Positions 1-8,273 of a DNA stretch of 64,000 nt are shown here, piece by piece. Every line of letters starts with the position of its first letter. The first letter of the stretch is position 1. Below the pieces are notes generated by a model. It was not told the origin of the DNA. It made no database searches and saw nothing but the letters and a program-made list of their open reading frames with translations. The position numbers were made by a program, and so were the translations under genes. This DNA comes from a virus, in the IMG/VR virus record IMGVR_UViG_3300042545_000821, positions 1-64,000 of that record. One strand, 5' to 3'.

Positions 1-1734
1 ATCCGCCCAGTATGCTTGGGCTAAAGCTGCCAAGTTAGCCTTCTCAAAAATAGATACAGATTGCTCTGGGCGTACCGGAACCGACTTAATTGGGAAGTAA
101 ACGACTGAAGTGTTGTTTGGATCCGTGACAGAGTCCTCGACTAGGTACTTTGCCTTTGTAAAGAGTTTTAACATTGGGTCAGACTTAGCGAATCTAATTG
201 AGCGTAGGATGTATTGACCACCGATAGGCCAGTGAACTCCAGGAGTTTCTCCTGCCAGGATTGACACAGTGCCGGAAGGCTTAATACTTGTAGTTTTGAT
301 TGACTCTCTGATACATAGCCATTCTGAGTACATCTTGTCCCACTTCTGGACTTCAGCGTAGCCAGTGTCTAACCACTCACGTAACTTAGGCAATCCCTGA
401 GTATCAGCAAAGGCTGCTAATCCAGAGGCTGAACAACCGATACGGCGGTTACGCTGCATGATTGCGTTAGTGTTTGGCCAGTGAGTAGGGATGAGTGTGA
501 CTGTCTTTGCGTAGAGATAGGCAAATTTGAGTGTACGCATATAGTCTTTAATGTCTGTATGGCGGTTGATATAGGTCTCAACGAGAGTACAACATTCGTA
601 AGACTCCAAAGTCTGCTCCGCACATGGGTTGTACCCTGCAGCTCGGTAATCTTTATTATTCTCCGGATCGACCAGACGGCCGTACTTCCTTGAAACATCT
701 AACCAGATAAATCCAGGCTCACCGTTTAGGGCAATAGCCTCTACGAATGGGCTGTAATCCATACCTACGGTTGCCTCTAAAGAGTTATTTGACATCCATC
801 CCCAACCCGGCTTATCTGGGTCATAGGAGTTTCTTTCAGGGAATACTGATGAATTCTTTAAGTCTACAAAGTCTTTATCGTCAGGTTGGCCCAAGGCAAG
901 TTCTGCTGAGCGGCGGACGTTTCCAGATACTACGCATACGCCAATAAGGTTTGCGATATCTACTATGTCCTTTGTACTTATTTTCTCTCCGGCTCGTCCC
1001 TTAAAGAGATTTGTAAGGGCCGTGTGGAGTCTCTCAAGTGGTTCGGATCCAGCTGCGGTTCCGCCGAACGTTTTGATTGGCGTACCTGCTGGACGGATCT
1101 CTTTGTAATCAAATACTGGAGTCTTCGAATCTGGTCGTAAGTAGGCATTGATGACAAGGGAGACTGACTCAACCCACCCTTCTCTGGTATCTGGGACGAC
1201 ATATGCTTGCTCACCTTCTGGCTTATAAATTGTGAATTCTTTATTGACACCCTTGGTATCAAACCCTACCCCGACACCTAGCATTGACGCTTCCATCAAA
1301 AATGTAAACGGTGTGGATGGGTCGTTCTTGCTCATATCTGAGGTGCTTACAAAAGCACAGTTCTGTAGAGCGGCTGAGTTCTTGCCTTCCATTACGAAAG
1401 GAGTTCCCATCATCCAAAGTCCTCGGCCTGGCGGAGTCCACTTAAGATTGAACATACGGTCAAAAGCTTCTTGAGCTGAAGCCTGGGCTTGCTGACCATT
1501 CCAGGGAAGTCGATTAGTTTTACAGTGATCCTTCTGAATAGAATACATGCCCTCGATTACTCGCTGGCAAACATCTACCCAAGTTTCTTTAGTGCCATCC
1601 TCTTTTAATCGTGAGTAAGTTCTCATAAAAGTAATTTCGCCTACCGAGTTTCCTCCGGCATCTGTGTACCCCCAAGGTACTTTCTTATCCTTATACGAGG
1701 CGACAAAATCTTCACTTAAATGAAACGAAAACAC
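1..1734 (-). CDS. Adenosylcobalamin-dependent (class II) ribonucleotide reductase, 3' part missing
   Basis: Reduces ribonucleotides to deoxyribonucleotides for phage DNA synthesis using a B12-derived radical. About 578 codons are present and the C-terminus lies beyond the left edge. Translation gives the monomeric class II pattern: an N-terminal LQNCAF cysteine (residue 126), then NPCAEQ with the thiyl-radical Cys371 and Glu373, and Cys382 eleven residues later, the same spacing as Cys408 and Cys419 of the Lactobacillus enzyme. The C-terminal Cys pair that receives electrons is not in the window. I chose the GTG at 1734 because GGAG lies five bases before it; the frame is open for ten more codons upstream and a TTG at 1749 is possible. 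A palindrome (1757-1780) sits just upstream. A thioredoxin at 9138-9401 is a plausible electron donor. Confidence 0.93.
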   Translation of the reverse strand, partial: MFSFHLSEDFVASYKDKKVPWGYTDAGGNSVGEITFMRTYSRLKEDGTKETWVDVCQRVIEGMYSIQKDHCKTNRLPWNGQQAQASAQEAFDRMFNLKWTPPGRGLWMMGTPFVMEGKNSAALQNCAFVSTSDMSKNDPSTPFTFLMEASMLGVGVGFDTKGVNKEFTIYKPEGEQAYVVPDTREGWVESVSLVINAYLRPDSKTPVFDYKEIRPAGTPIKTFGGTAAGSEPLERLHTALTNLFKGRAGEKISTKDIVDIANLIGVCVVSGNVRRSAELALGQPDDKDFVDLKNSSVFPERNSYDPDKPGWGWMSNNSLEATVGMDYSPFVEAIALNGEPGFIWLDVSRKYGRLVDPENNKDYRAAGYNPCAEQTLESYECCTLVETYINRHTDIKDYMRTLKFAYLYAKTVTLIPTHWPNTNAIMQRNRRIGCSASGLAAFADTQGLPKLREWLDTGYAEVQKWDKMYSEWLCIRESIKTTSIKPSGTVSILAGETPGVHWPIGGQYILRSIRFAKSDPMLKLFTKAKYLVEDSVTDPNNTSVVYFPIKSVPVRPEQSVSIFEKANLAALAQAYWAD

Positions 1735-1756
1735 ACAGACTCCAATCAAAGGGTAA

Positions 1757-1780
1757 TAGCACTGTTATCAGATAACAGCG
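1757..1780. promoter_or_regulatory. Palindromic operator-like site upstream of the reductase gene
   Basis: CTGTTATC-A-GATAACAG (1762-1778) is a perfect two-fold palindrome around one central base, extended by an outer GC/GC pair. It lies between the stop of the TGT-like gene (1785) and the reductase start (1734). The single-base centre suits a dimeric DNA-binding protein better than an RNA hairpin, and no T-run follows on the minus strand. Sixteen bases of it recur at 2429-2444. Function is inferred. Confidence 0.5.
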
Positions 1781-1784
1781 CAGG

Positions 1785-3278
1785 TTAATTTTCTAGATTA
1801 TCAGAGAGTATTCTAGTGGTATCTTCCTCAGAAAGCCCATCATTTGGTAGCTGTTTTAAGGTACTAGCACGATCTCCGAACAAAGCTGACATTACACCAC
1901 CAGAGGTTTGACGCTCTACAGTCATTCGAACAAACTCTTTATTTTCTTCAAGTTCTTTTAATTGCTTGATGATTTTAAACAATCTGTCTATCTCCTGTCC
2001 GGTATTTGGGTCAGGGTAACCACCATTTAACTCTTCCGCAAATCGTGCAAAAGCGACTCTAGAGCCCTGCATCTCAATAACTGCGTTTAAAAGAGCCTTT
2101 AATTGTTCTTTAGTCTTAACCTCAAGTGGAAGGTTAAAAGCGCAAGCTGCATCAGGTTTCATTGCAGGACAATTTGCGGCAACGAAACATGTGTTACATT
2201 GACGAAGCGAAACACCGCTTGTAGATAAGACTGGCGCTTCTTGTATAACGTCTCTTCCAGAAGAATCTCTTTCAATTATTGATTTTGTACTTACAGAAAA
2301 TACTGGTAAAGTACGCATTTCTTCAGGGGTTCTTCCCCTAATTACGGCAGAATCTTTCCGCACTTCTAGGGGTCTATTATCAGGTTCCGCACCCCCTGTT
2401 TCCGCAGAACCTGGGTCGTCCTTGTACACACTGTTATCAGATAATAGTGGGACCATATTCTTATTTAAAGATGCCTCTAGCTGTAGGTATGACCAAATCG
2501 CTAATTTAGTAACTTCCTTGCTATCGTCTTCCATAATCAAATCAAAATCTAATCCGGCCTTCTCGATGATAGCTTTGTATCTTGGTCGGGCTTGATCTTT
2601 CATCTTCTTTTGATATCTAACCAGGCGAGAGCCGTTCCAGACTATGGTTTCTCCACGCATCATAGGCGAGAGCCAGGATAGGGTGCTAGCGGTGCTCAGA
2701 GGCACCTGTCGCAGATTTGCAGGGTTAGCACAAGCTAATCCGTGGAAGGAAGTGTCAAACTGTGACTTCAATGCTCGTGTGCGTGCTGAGAGCGTTAAAT
2801 CGGTATCTAAAGTTTCTCCAAGGATAGCCACATGCTCGTATCCTTGAGACAGGCTCATTAAGGCTGGATGTCCTAAGGCACTATTCCAAACTGCCATAAA
2901 TCGGTCAGTTCCAAAGTCTTCCCAAAAAGATTTTCGTTGCTCATTGATCCAAGCTGGTCCAAGGGCTCTGGCATCGATTTCTGTAGCCATAAAGATTTTA
3001 TCTTCATTCGTAACTACCCAATCTTGATACTCTCCCGCGTATTCTTCGAGTTCTCCCACAGATAGAGACTCTTTATTAACCTGATATCCGCCCCCATCTA
3101 CGTAGATACGTACATCATCTGGGTACTTTTCAGACAAAAGGTATTCTTTGGTCTTTGGTAGGCCTCGCTTTACCAGGCGCCAATAGTTAATTCCAATGTG
3201 CTTGACTCCAGCATCGATCAAAAGCTTACGGTGTGATGGGACTTCTCCACCTAGAAATACTAGATCCATCATTCCCAC
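1785..3278 (-). CDS. TGT-like TIM-barrel protein with a C-terminal four-Cys motif (DpdA-like candidate)
   Basis: 497 residues. The N-terminal 250 residues look like a tRNA-guanine transglycosylase-type barrel: VDGGGYQV near residue 61 resembles the D-S-G-G-F-Q motif, followed by an EIDA acidic stretch and an FHGLA segment before LSWLSP. Phage members of this superfamily (DpdA) exchange guanine for 7-deazaguanine in DNA. Around residues 370-390 there is C-x2-C-x5-C-x6-C, suitable for zinc or an Fe-S cluster, followed by a helical tail with a GGYPD and LFGD segment that I recognise from other phage proteins but cannot name. No 7-deazaguanine synthesis genes occur in the window, so activity on DNA is uncertain. 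The start overlaps the end of the upstream HAD-like gene by 10 bases. Confidence 0.45.
   Translation of the reverse strand: MGMMDLVFLGGEVPSHRKLLIDAGVKHIGINYWRLVKRGLPKTKEYLLSEKYPDDVRIYVDGGGYQVNKESLSVGELEEYAGEYQDWVVTNEDKIFMATEIDARALGPAWINEQRKSFWEDFGTDRFMAVWNSALGHPALMSLSQGYEHVAILGETLDTDLTLSARTRALKSQFDTSFHGLACANPANLRQVPLSTASTLSWLSPMMRGETIVWNGSRLVRYQKKMKDQARPRYKAIIEKAGLDFDLIMEDDSKEVTKLAIWSYLQLEASLNKNMVPLLSDNSVYKDDPGSAETGGAEPDNRPLEVRKDSAVIRGRTPEEMRTLPVFSVSTKSIIERDSSGRDVIQEAPVLSTSGVSLRQCNTCFVAANCPAMKPDAACAFNLPLEVKTKEQLKALLNAVIEMQGSRVAFARFAEELNGGYPDPNTGQEIDRLFKIIKQLKELEENKEFVRMTVERQTSGGVMSALFGDRASTLKQLPNDGLSEEDTTRILSDNLEN
2426..2450. repeat. Second copy of the TATCAGATAA palindrome, inside a gene
   Basis: CACTGTTATCAGATAA (2429-2444) is identical to 1760-1775, and the dyad continues as TAGTG, so this copy is symmetric at its outer CAC/GTG arms with one interior mismatch. 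It lies inside the TGT-like gene, about 670 bases upstream of the first copy in transcription terms. Two such sites could allow looping or cooperative binding. Chance is not excluded. Confidence 0.4.
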
Positions 3279-3733
3279 CTTCTTAAAGCGCTGTCGGTCA
3301 TCATTTGAATACTCAATTCTCTTTGAGCTTTTACTTCTTCTTTAAGCTCTTCCCACGGGCGAACAGGGCGCTTTCTACGAACAAACGTAGGGGATAAGAA
3401 TAACATAGTAGGTACTCCAGCATTCATGGCTGCTGCAGACCTATCTACATCACAGTCTATAAATAGTTCAACCTCACCTTGAGATCTAGCGTAAGCTAAA
3501 TGGCGCATACGTAAATCTTGCCCCTCAAAAGCTAACCTATTGTCATACAAATCTGCGTAACCTAAGATTAAATTAGCTCTGCACCAATGCTCGGCTTCTT
3601 CAATTGTCCCATCAGTAGCTAGAACAACGCGATAGTGCTCGTTCATTACGCGAAATAGCTTTATTCCAGCGTGTATTGGGTCGCCAGTTTCTGTTCTAAG
3701 TACGCCGTCTAGTGAAATAAGTGCTGTTGCCAT
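3269..3733 (-). CDS. HAD-superfamily-like protein lacking the nucleophile Asp
   Basis: 154 residues. The start ALISLDGVL fits HAD motif I (D-x-D-G), but the first Asp, which is the phosphoenzyme nucleophile, is replaced by Ser. VVLATDGT fits motif II, and FIDCDVD followed by AAAMNAGVPTML fits motif IV and the typical end of the fold. HAD proteins of this size are usually small-molecule phosphatases. Without the nucleophile this one may be binding-only or use an altered mechanism. It lies between the nucleotidyltransferase-like and TGT-like genes, overlapping the latter by 10 bases, so co-expression is likely. A second protein with the same substitution is at 26431-26847. Confidence 0.6.
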   Translation of the reverse strand: MATALISLDGVLRTETGDPIHAGIKLFRVMNEHYRVVLATDGTIEEAEHWCRANLILGYADLYDNRLAFEGQDLRMRHLAYARSQGEVELFIDCDVDRSAAAMNAGVPTMLFLSPTFVRRKRPVRPWEELKEEVKAQRELSIQMMTDSALRRWE

Positions 3734-4651
3734 TTATGGTCTCCGATGTGTAGCGGCTCTCCTAATCAAGGTTTCCGTGTCAGGTAAAACCATTCCGTAG
3801 GTTTCTAATTCTTTTTCTTCTTTTGCGCTGTCTCTGTAATCTTTTATTGCTTTCAACGCGTGTATTGCGCCAGATTGCTTTCCAGCTTGCCAGCGATAAT
3901 TATTAAAGTCTTCGTAGCCAGAACCTATACTGCTAAAGGCAACTTTTCTACCCTCATGAATACTGTTATAGAACGCAACGGCTTGATCTACAACATCCTC
4001 TAAACGTCTTTGAGCGTTTAATCTATACGCTGGATTAGTGGTAGCTTGAACTTCGTTTAAAGCTTGAGCATACCTATTAACTAATTCGAGAGCTGTTTCA
4101 TAATCTTTTTCTGCTTTGTTTTCCCAAGCTCTTGGGTCAGGTTTAGATCTAGGATTACGGTTAGGCTCTACTGTCCAAGAGTCTGAGGTTAAGTTATACG
4201 CGGCATATGGGTTGATGTCTCGTATATCAGACTGAGGATTGACATAGTACGTGAGTTCATACCCTTCCCAATTTCTGGTGTTAGGCATTAAATCAGTATT
4301 AAAGTCTTTATTAAACATATGAGCGATCTCATCGTTAGACAAGCCTAGATAGTCATTGTTGTATTTTCTAAAGGTTGTGTAATCAACGCCCACTAAACAA
4401 TCTAAATCTGCAGGGTCTCGTGTTGCAGACCACTGATAAGATACGCCGGATCCAGCTAACCAGACCGTAGTCCAAGACTCTGCATTCATGTATCGCACTT
4501 TTAGGTGCTCGTAAAGAAGTCTCTGTATTCCATTACGCACCCAAGGACGAAGATGAGTACCTATAAATAATCTAGGGTCAAGCTCTGTTTCAGGCTTGCT
4601 GAAGTAGGAGGTATCGCTAGGGGATAGGCTTACTTCTGAAAATCTCTCCAT
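3734..4651 (-). CDS. Nucleotidyltransferase-fold protein
   Basis: 305 residues. LAGSGVSYQW followed after a short spacer by PADLDCLVGVDY (residues about 65-92) matches the Pol-beta-type nucleotidyltransferase signature G-S ... D-h-D-h, with DLD as the metal-binding pair. The family adds nucleotides to RNA, small molecules or proteins; nothing in the sequence fixes the substrate. The C-terminal half is mostly charged helix with a conserved-looking GSGYEDFNNYRWQ segment. The stop abuts the start of the HAD-like gene, and these two together with the TGT-like gene form a likely nucleotide or nucleic-acid modification group. The start ATG at 4651 is the first available one. Confidence 0.6.
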   Translation of the reverse strand: MERFSEVSLSPSDTSYFSKPETELDPRLFIGTHLRPWVRNGIQRLLYEHLKVRYMNAESWTTVWLAGSGVSYQWSATRDPADLDCLVGVDYTTFRKYNNDYLGLSNDEIAHMFNKDFNTDLMPNTRNWEGYELTYYVNPQSDIRDINPYAAYNLTSDSWTVEPNRNPRSKPDPRAWENKAEKDYETALELVNRYAQALNEVQATTNPAYRLNAQRRLEDVVDQAVAFYNSIHEGRKVAFSSIGSGYEDFNNYRWQAGKQSGAIHALKAIKDYRDSAKEEKELETYGMVLPDTETLIRRAATHRRP

Positions 4652-4663
4652 AGGTACTATTCT

Positions 4664-4819
4664 TCATCCTCGATAGGTGTATGTCTCAGTTAACTCTTTA
4701 ACAATGAACTTAGAGAACCCTAAAGTATTAAAAATTAAGGCTCCCTGGTCATTAAGTACAAACCAGATTTGTTTGCTTTCTAGGAATTGTTTCAAAACGC
4801 CCTTTATAAAGGCCTCCAT
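4664..4819 (-). CDS. Small hypothetical protein, 51 aa
   Basis: Translation from ATG 4819 gives a 51-residue protein beginning MEAFIKGVLKQF and ending ETYTYRG, with an amphipathic N-terminal helix and a hydrophobic IWFVLNDQGALIF strand region. It starts three bases after the stop of the upstream gene and fills the only 170-base gap here, which supports it as real. I do not recognise it. Confidence 0.55.
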   Translation of the reverse strand: MEAFIKGVLKQFLESKQIWFVLNDQGALIFNTLGFSKFIVKELTETYTYRG

Positions 4820-4822
4820 GAT

Positions 4823-5065
4823 TTACTCTGTTTCAGCAGAAGCTTTTTGATTTGCTGAAGCTAGCTTTACAAGAGTGTATTCTGCTGCAGACTGAGCGTT
4901 AAGATCCATTAATAACTCAGACGTGTAACGTCGCACTTCTCGCAAAGTTGCAGGTCGTTCTACTCCCATAGAAAATGCTTCTGGGTTAGTTTCTAAATAT
5001 ACATTTCCTTCTAGGTCTATAAGTACTGCAAATCCAATAACAAAAGTCTTTTTTTCTTCAACCAT
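4823..5065 (-). CDS. Hypothetical protein, 80 aa
   Basis: Not recognised. The N-terminal half reads as two or three beta strands (FVIGFAVLIDLEGNVYLET), followed by a helix-rich half with RPATLREVRRYTSELLMDL and an Ala-rich end. It may be a small globular alpha/beta protein. It is closely packed between the 51-aa gene and the two-CxxC protein and is probably co-transcribed with both. Confidence 0.7.
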   Translation of the reverse strand: MVEEKKTFVIGFAVLIDLEGNVYLETNPEAFSMGVERPATLREVRRYTSELLMDLNAQSAAEYTLVKLASANQKASAETE

Positions 5066-5074
5066 TTTTTATTC

Positions 5075-5659
5075 CTATTCGTTGTACATTCCGGTTTTTT
5101 TACGCTGTTGCGTAACTACGTGAGTTTTTACTGGACAAAAGTCACAAAGAAATACGTCGGTACCTGCGGACTGTGCTGGCATAGGAAGTCCTGCTTCCTT
5201 ACGTTCAGCATGAGTCTTAGGAATAAGCCGCTTCTTTGAATCTCTCCAGTCAGGGCATCCACCTTTAGGGCGGAGATGATCCGAATAACACTTCATAGCA
5301 TCTTCGTAAAAAGTAGCTTTAGTAGTGTAGTAGTCTGGATCAATATCAGCTAATCCTCCACCTACGCGGTTTCGGATATTTTTTATAATTTCTTTTCTAA
5401 ACTTTTCTTGTGCCCAGAGCTTCACGCCGATACGAGATAGAAAACCTGTGTGAGGTATTCCAGCACTATTATGCTTTTCAACAGCTAGCTCTAAGAAAAT
5501 ATCATCGTCTGAGTTGCCCTCAAAATCAGGCAGCTCTTCGATTGATTTACAGTTATAACAGTAGAGTAGCCTAATCTTAGGCCCTTCATCGCGGACCTCT
5601 ACGTACTCTCCATTTTGATCAGCAGGCAGACCGCCTTGACCTAAAATTGGTACTCCCAT
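5075..5659 (-). CDS. Zinc-ribbon-like hypothetical protein, 194 aa
   Basis: Two CxxC knuckles, CYNC near residue 34 and CDFC near residue 172, plus two further cysteines in the middle (MKCYSD and GGCPDW), suggest a zinc-binding protein. The core KFRKEIIKNIRNR is basic. I do not recognise the family. Neighbours are small proteins of unknown role, several also with paired cysteines. The ATG at 5659 follows AGGAATATT, a usable ribosome site. Confidence 0.7.
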   Translation of the reverse strand: MGVPILGQGGLPADQNGEYVEVRDEGPKIRLLYCYNCKSIEELPDFEGNSDDDIFLELAVEKHNSAGIPHTGFLSRIGVKLWAQEKFRKEIIKNIRNRVGGGLADIDPDYYTTKATFYEDAMKCYSDHLRPKGGCPDWRDSKKRLIPKTHAERKEAGLPMPAQSAGTDVFLCDFCPVKTHVVTQQRKKTGMYNE

Positions 5660-5691
5660 AATATTCCTCTCTATAGGAGGAACATCTTACC

Positions 5692-6156
5692 CTATCCTCC
5701 GGCTTTTCCTTCTTTCCTATCACGATACCTAATGCCCACATTAGTCTTTTTACGTACCGCCTCTAGCTGTGCAGGTGTGTAGTCGGGTAACCTAGTAACT
5801 TTATATGTACGCCCATTTCTAACCTCTTCGGTAACCTCTATACCACTTGGTTTAGGGGTCTTTTTTCTAGCCCCTCTTTTGACAGGCGGCTCAGAATGTT
5901 TGGGATTTAGCTCGTCTGCTTCTTGTTCAGTTATATGGCCGTCCTTTAATGCAACTCTAACGCTAGAAGCGGTAGGAGTTATTCCTGTTGACCTATCTAC
6001 AGGAGATCTTTTTACTTTTATTTTTTTAGGTTGATCAGAAAGCTTTGGGTGTCTTCTTACGAACCCTGGATCTGTGGGCGCAAGGTTAGCATCCATACGT
6101 TCTTGTCTTTTAGGGCCAGCCCCAGGAAAACGATATATTCTACCTGGGCGCTTCAT
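5692..6156 (-). CDS. Basic hypothetical protein, 154 aa
   Basis: Not recognised. Rich in Lys, Arg and Pro (for example PKKIKVKRSP and KRGARKKTPKP), probably largely disordered, with one compact-looking segment SSVRVALKDGHITEQEADEL. The start ATG overlaps the upstream stop as ATGA. It is the first of a run of basic small proteins that continues to about 9 kb. Confidence 0.7.
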   Translation of the reverse strand: MKRPGRIYRFPGAGPKRQERMDANLAPTDPGFVRRHPKLSDQPKKIKVKRSPVDRSTGITPTASSVRVALKDGHITEQEADELNPKHSEPPVKRGARKKTPKPSGIEVTEEVRNGRTYKVTRLPDYTPAQLEAVRKKTNVGIRYRDRKEGKAGG

Positions 6157-6944
6157 TTAACTAATCCGGCGTCTAGCTCTCCTCTACGACCCTTTACTTC
6201 AAAAACTGCGCGATTTACGTACGCAGGAGATTCGCTAATTGATAGCGGGTGTCTAGGTACTGTATCTACTTTAGGATCTGCTTGGCCTAATTTATAATCA
6301 GGACCGTCTGGGTTTTCCCATTGTCCAGGAGCATTTTTAAGTCTATGTGCCATTACGGGGATAGTTGCTGCAACTCTTTCCGGATCCATAGCGTCTACTA
6401 TTGCGTTAACAATACTAACGCCTGGGCGTCCGGTGCCAGAAGAAGATTTAAACCTACTAGGATTTCTTTTAATTCGTTCTGGAGAAGACGCAACAAGTTT
6501 ATTAGGAACTGACTCTTCATAGTCACTATCTTGAACATCAAACATATCGGCTACTTGAGCAGTCATATTAGTGCTTGTAGGCACAGGTAAACCACGCTTT
6601 TTAGCATTTTTAATTGCTGTTTCTTTACAGTCATAGCACATTGGGGCATAGTGAGTGCCTCCGTCATGCGGAATAGAAACTAAGTTTGTACCCTTTTGCT
6701 CACAGTTAGTGCCAAAGCAAGCGTGACGGTCTCTTTGAGCTCCGCCAGTAGCTAATCCCGTACCTTTTGCGGTTTTATTTCCTTTATTGCCACGTTTTCC
6801 ACGCTGTTTAGGGGCAACATAACTTCCACCTTCAAAGCCAACGCCACCTACAGTGGCCATTGTTTCTCTTATTGAGTCTAAAGCTGGTCGACTACCGCCA
6901 GGGGTTTCGGTCATTAACTCCGAAAACTTAGTATCATCTGCCAC
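6153..6944 (-). CDS. Hypothetical protein with a four-Cys zinc knuckle, 263 aa
   Basis: Residues about 75-120 contain ACFGTNCEQ and later MCYDCKE, a C-x4-C ... C-x2-C arrangement that would bind zinc, with two histidines in the loop. It is followed by a basic helix and flanked by long basic, Gly-rich disordered stretches. The start is GTG 6944, sharing one base with the TAG stop of the previous gene. A nucleic-acid-binding role is inferred from charge and zinc ligands only. Confidence 0.7.
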   Translation of the reverse strand: MADDTKFSELMTETPGGSRPALDSIRETMATVGGVGFEGGSYVAPKQRGKRGNKGNKTAKGTGLATGGAQRDRHACFGTNCEQKGTNLVSIPHDGGTHYAPMCYDCKETAIKNAKKRGLPVPTSTNMTAQVADMFDVQDSDYEESVPNKLVASSPERIKRNPSRFKSSSGTGRPGVSIVNAIVDAMDPERVAATIPVMAHRLKNAPGQWENPDGPDYKLGQADPKVDTVPRHPLSISESPAYVNRAVFEVKGRRGELDAGLVK

Positions 6945-7270
6945 TATAAATTTAACCCATCAATACTAGGGTAATTTTTAAAGTCTTTTGTTACACAAGT
7001 GGCGCAGTCCATCCCAAAGTGGGCAATTCTAGATCCACCAGCGGTCGTACCGGGCTCTTGTTGTTTAGGTCCTATGTCTCTTTTAGCATCTTTTGCCATT
7101 AATGATTTTAAGTGCGTGTCAAACCGCGCTGAAACATCAGCAGGCATCTTTTTTTTACTCCCGCGGTTTACTATCGCATCTTTAACCTTAGTTTTTGCAG
7201 CACGAAGGTCTCCCGCAGCTCGAGAGTTTTTAATACGTTTAAGGTCACCCTTTAGCGTTCTTTTTGCCAT
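6944..7270 (-). CDS. Basic hypothetical protein, 108 aa
   Basis: The N-terminal 60 residues are a Lys/Arg-rich helical region (TLKGDLKRIKNSRAAGD, KTKVKDAI). The end carries a single CATC pair after AHFGMD. That HFGMDC segment loosely resembles the cysteine-bearing HACFGTNC part of the next protein, so the two may share a metal site or ancestry. Function unknown. Confidence 0.65.
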   Translation of the reverse strand: MAKRTLKGDLKRIKNSRAAGDLRAAKTKVKDAIVNRGSKKKMPADVSARFDTHLKSLMAKDAKRDIGPKQQEPGTTAGGSRIAHFGMDCATCVTKDFKNYPSIDGLNL

Positions 7271-7273
7271 TAC

Positions 7274-7546
7274 CTAGTCCGTAGGAAGAGTTTGGTTATA
7301 AGTCTTATCTATCATAGGGCGGCGACCTAAAGCAGCTTCTGCCTTAAGTGGGTTTACTTTTGTTGGTGACTCAGAGTCGATGAAGTCATAGTTCCAATAA
7401 GGATTTAAGCCACGACGGTTTGCAAGCATGATTTCGTCACCTGTGCCAGGAGCAACAGTTGTGTTAGGACGAACTTTGCGGTACTTGCCGTCTGTTGCGC
7501 CCTCGTCCATAGACTTATTAAGTGAGCGTGATTCGTTAGTAGCCAT
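7274..7546 (-). CDS. Hypothetical protein, 90 aa
   Basis: Not recognised. Polar and probably extended, with a GLNPYWNYDF aromatic patch in the middle. I chose ATG 7546, which overlaps the upstream stop as TAATG and has GGGTGAA before it, over an ATG at 7561 that has no ribosome site and would add five residues. Possibly a minor virion component; that is a guess from its company. Confidence 0.65.
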   Translation of the reverse strand: MATNESRSLNKSMDEGATDGKYRKVRPNTTVAPGTGDEIMLANRRGLNPYWNYDFIDSESPTKVNPLKAEAALGRRPMIDKTYNQTLPTD

Positions 7547-7899
7547 TATTTTTTCACCCATTCAGTTGCTGAACGAACTCCACTATTGTAAGTAGGATCT
7601 GTTTTTTGTTTCTCAATGGTCTTGTCTAATTTCTTTGCTGCGGTACGTAGAGCTGTTCCTCTATCTACCCTTTCGCCAGATCCAGAGCGACCTGAATAGC
7701 CATAGTCAGCCTCATACTTAACGTCTTCACGGTCGTAATGATTTTGACGTCTTTCGTCATCAGTAGGCTTTGGCCCTGCATCACGAAGTGCGCCTGACTT
7801 TGCCATGGCTTGTATTGCAGCAATAGTGTCCGCACTTCCTTTTTTATCTTTACCAAACTTAAAAGGTTTTCTTTTACCGTCGCGACGTGGTGGTCTCAT
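7546..7899 (-). CDS. Basic hypothetical protein, 117 aa
   Basis: Begins with a strongly basic stretch (RPPRRDGKRKPFKFGKDKKG), then a DERRQNHYDREDVKYEADYGYSG polar region and a Lys-rich helix. No family recognised. Coupled by TAATG to the next gene. The hydrophobic frames seen on the opposite strand here are a by-product of Lys codons. Confidence 0.65.
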   Translation of the reverse strand: MRPPRRDGKRKPFKFGKDKKGSADTIAAIQAMAKSGALRDAGPKPTDDERRQNHYDREDVKYEADYGYSGRSGSGERVDRGTALRTAAKKLDKTIEKQKTDPTYNSGVRSATEWVKK

Positions 7900-7901
7900 T
7901 T

Positions 7902-8273
7902 TTATTCATCCATCTTTCTCTTTTTAATAGGTGCATTTTTGCCCCAACCTTTGGACTTCTCAACACGAGGCTTTACTTTTTGACCTGCTTTTCTTTTTGC
8001 ATCAACATAGTGGTCACGAGTCTTAGGTCCGCCACCCATACCACGTTGGCGCTCAACGAACTCTTTGCTATCTTCAACAACTACTTTTCTAGGAAGAACT
8101 TTTCGTGCCTCGTTAATGGTTCCTTTAACCTTGTCCTTAACTTTTTCTAACTTTGGGTGTGCTTCACGCTTTTTTGCGTCTTTTGCTGCAGCTGCCTTTT
8201 TACGCGCAGCTTGCTCGCGCTTTGGTACGCCAGAAAGATAATCAGTACCTTTGTATGCGTCTTTTTTTGCCAT
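7902..8273 (-). CDS. Lys/Arg-rich hypothetical protein, 123 aa
   Basis: About a third of residues are Lys or Arg, with Ala-rich helical runs (EQAARKKAAAAKDAKKREA) and a basic end KNAPIKKRKMDE. It resembles histone-like or DNA-condensing proteins in composition, but composition alone cannot assign a role. It follows the stop of the upstream gene directly (TAAATGG). Confidence 0.65.
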   Translation of the reverse strand: MAKKDAYKGTDYLSGVPKREQAARKKAAAAKDAKKREAHPKLEKVKDKVKGTINEARKVLPRKVVVEDSKEFVERQRGMGGGPKTRDHYVDAKRKAGQKVKPRVEKSKGWGKNAPIKKRKMDE

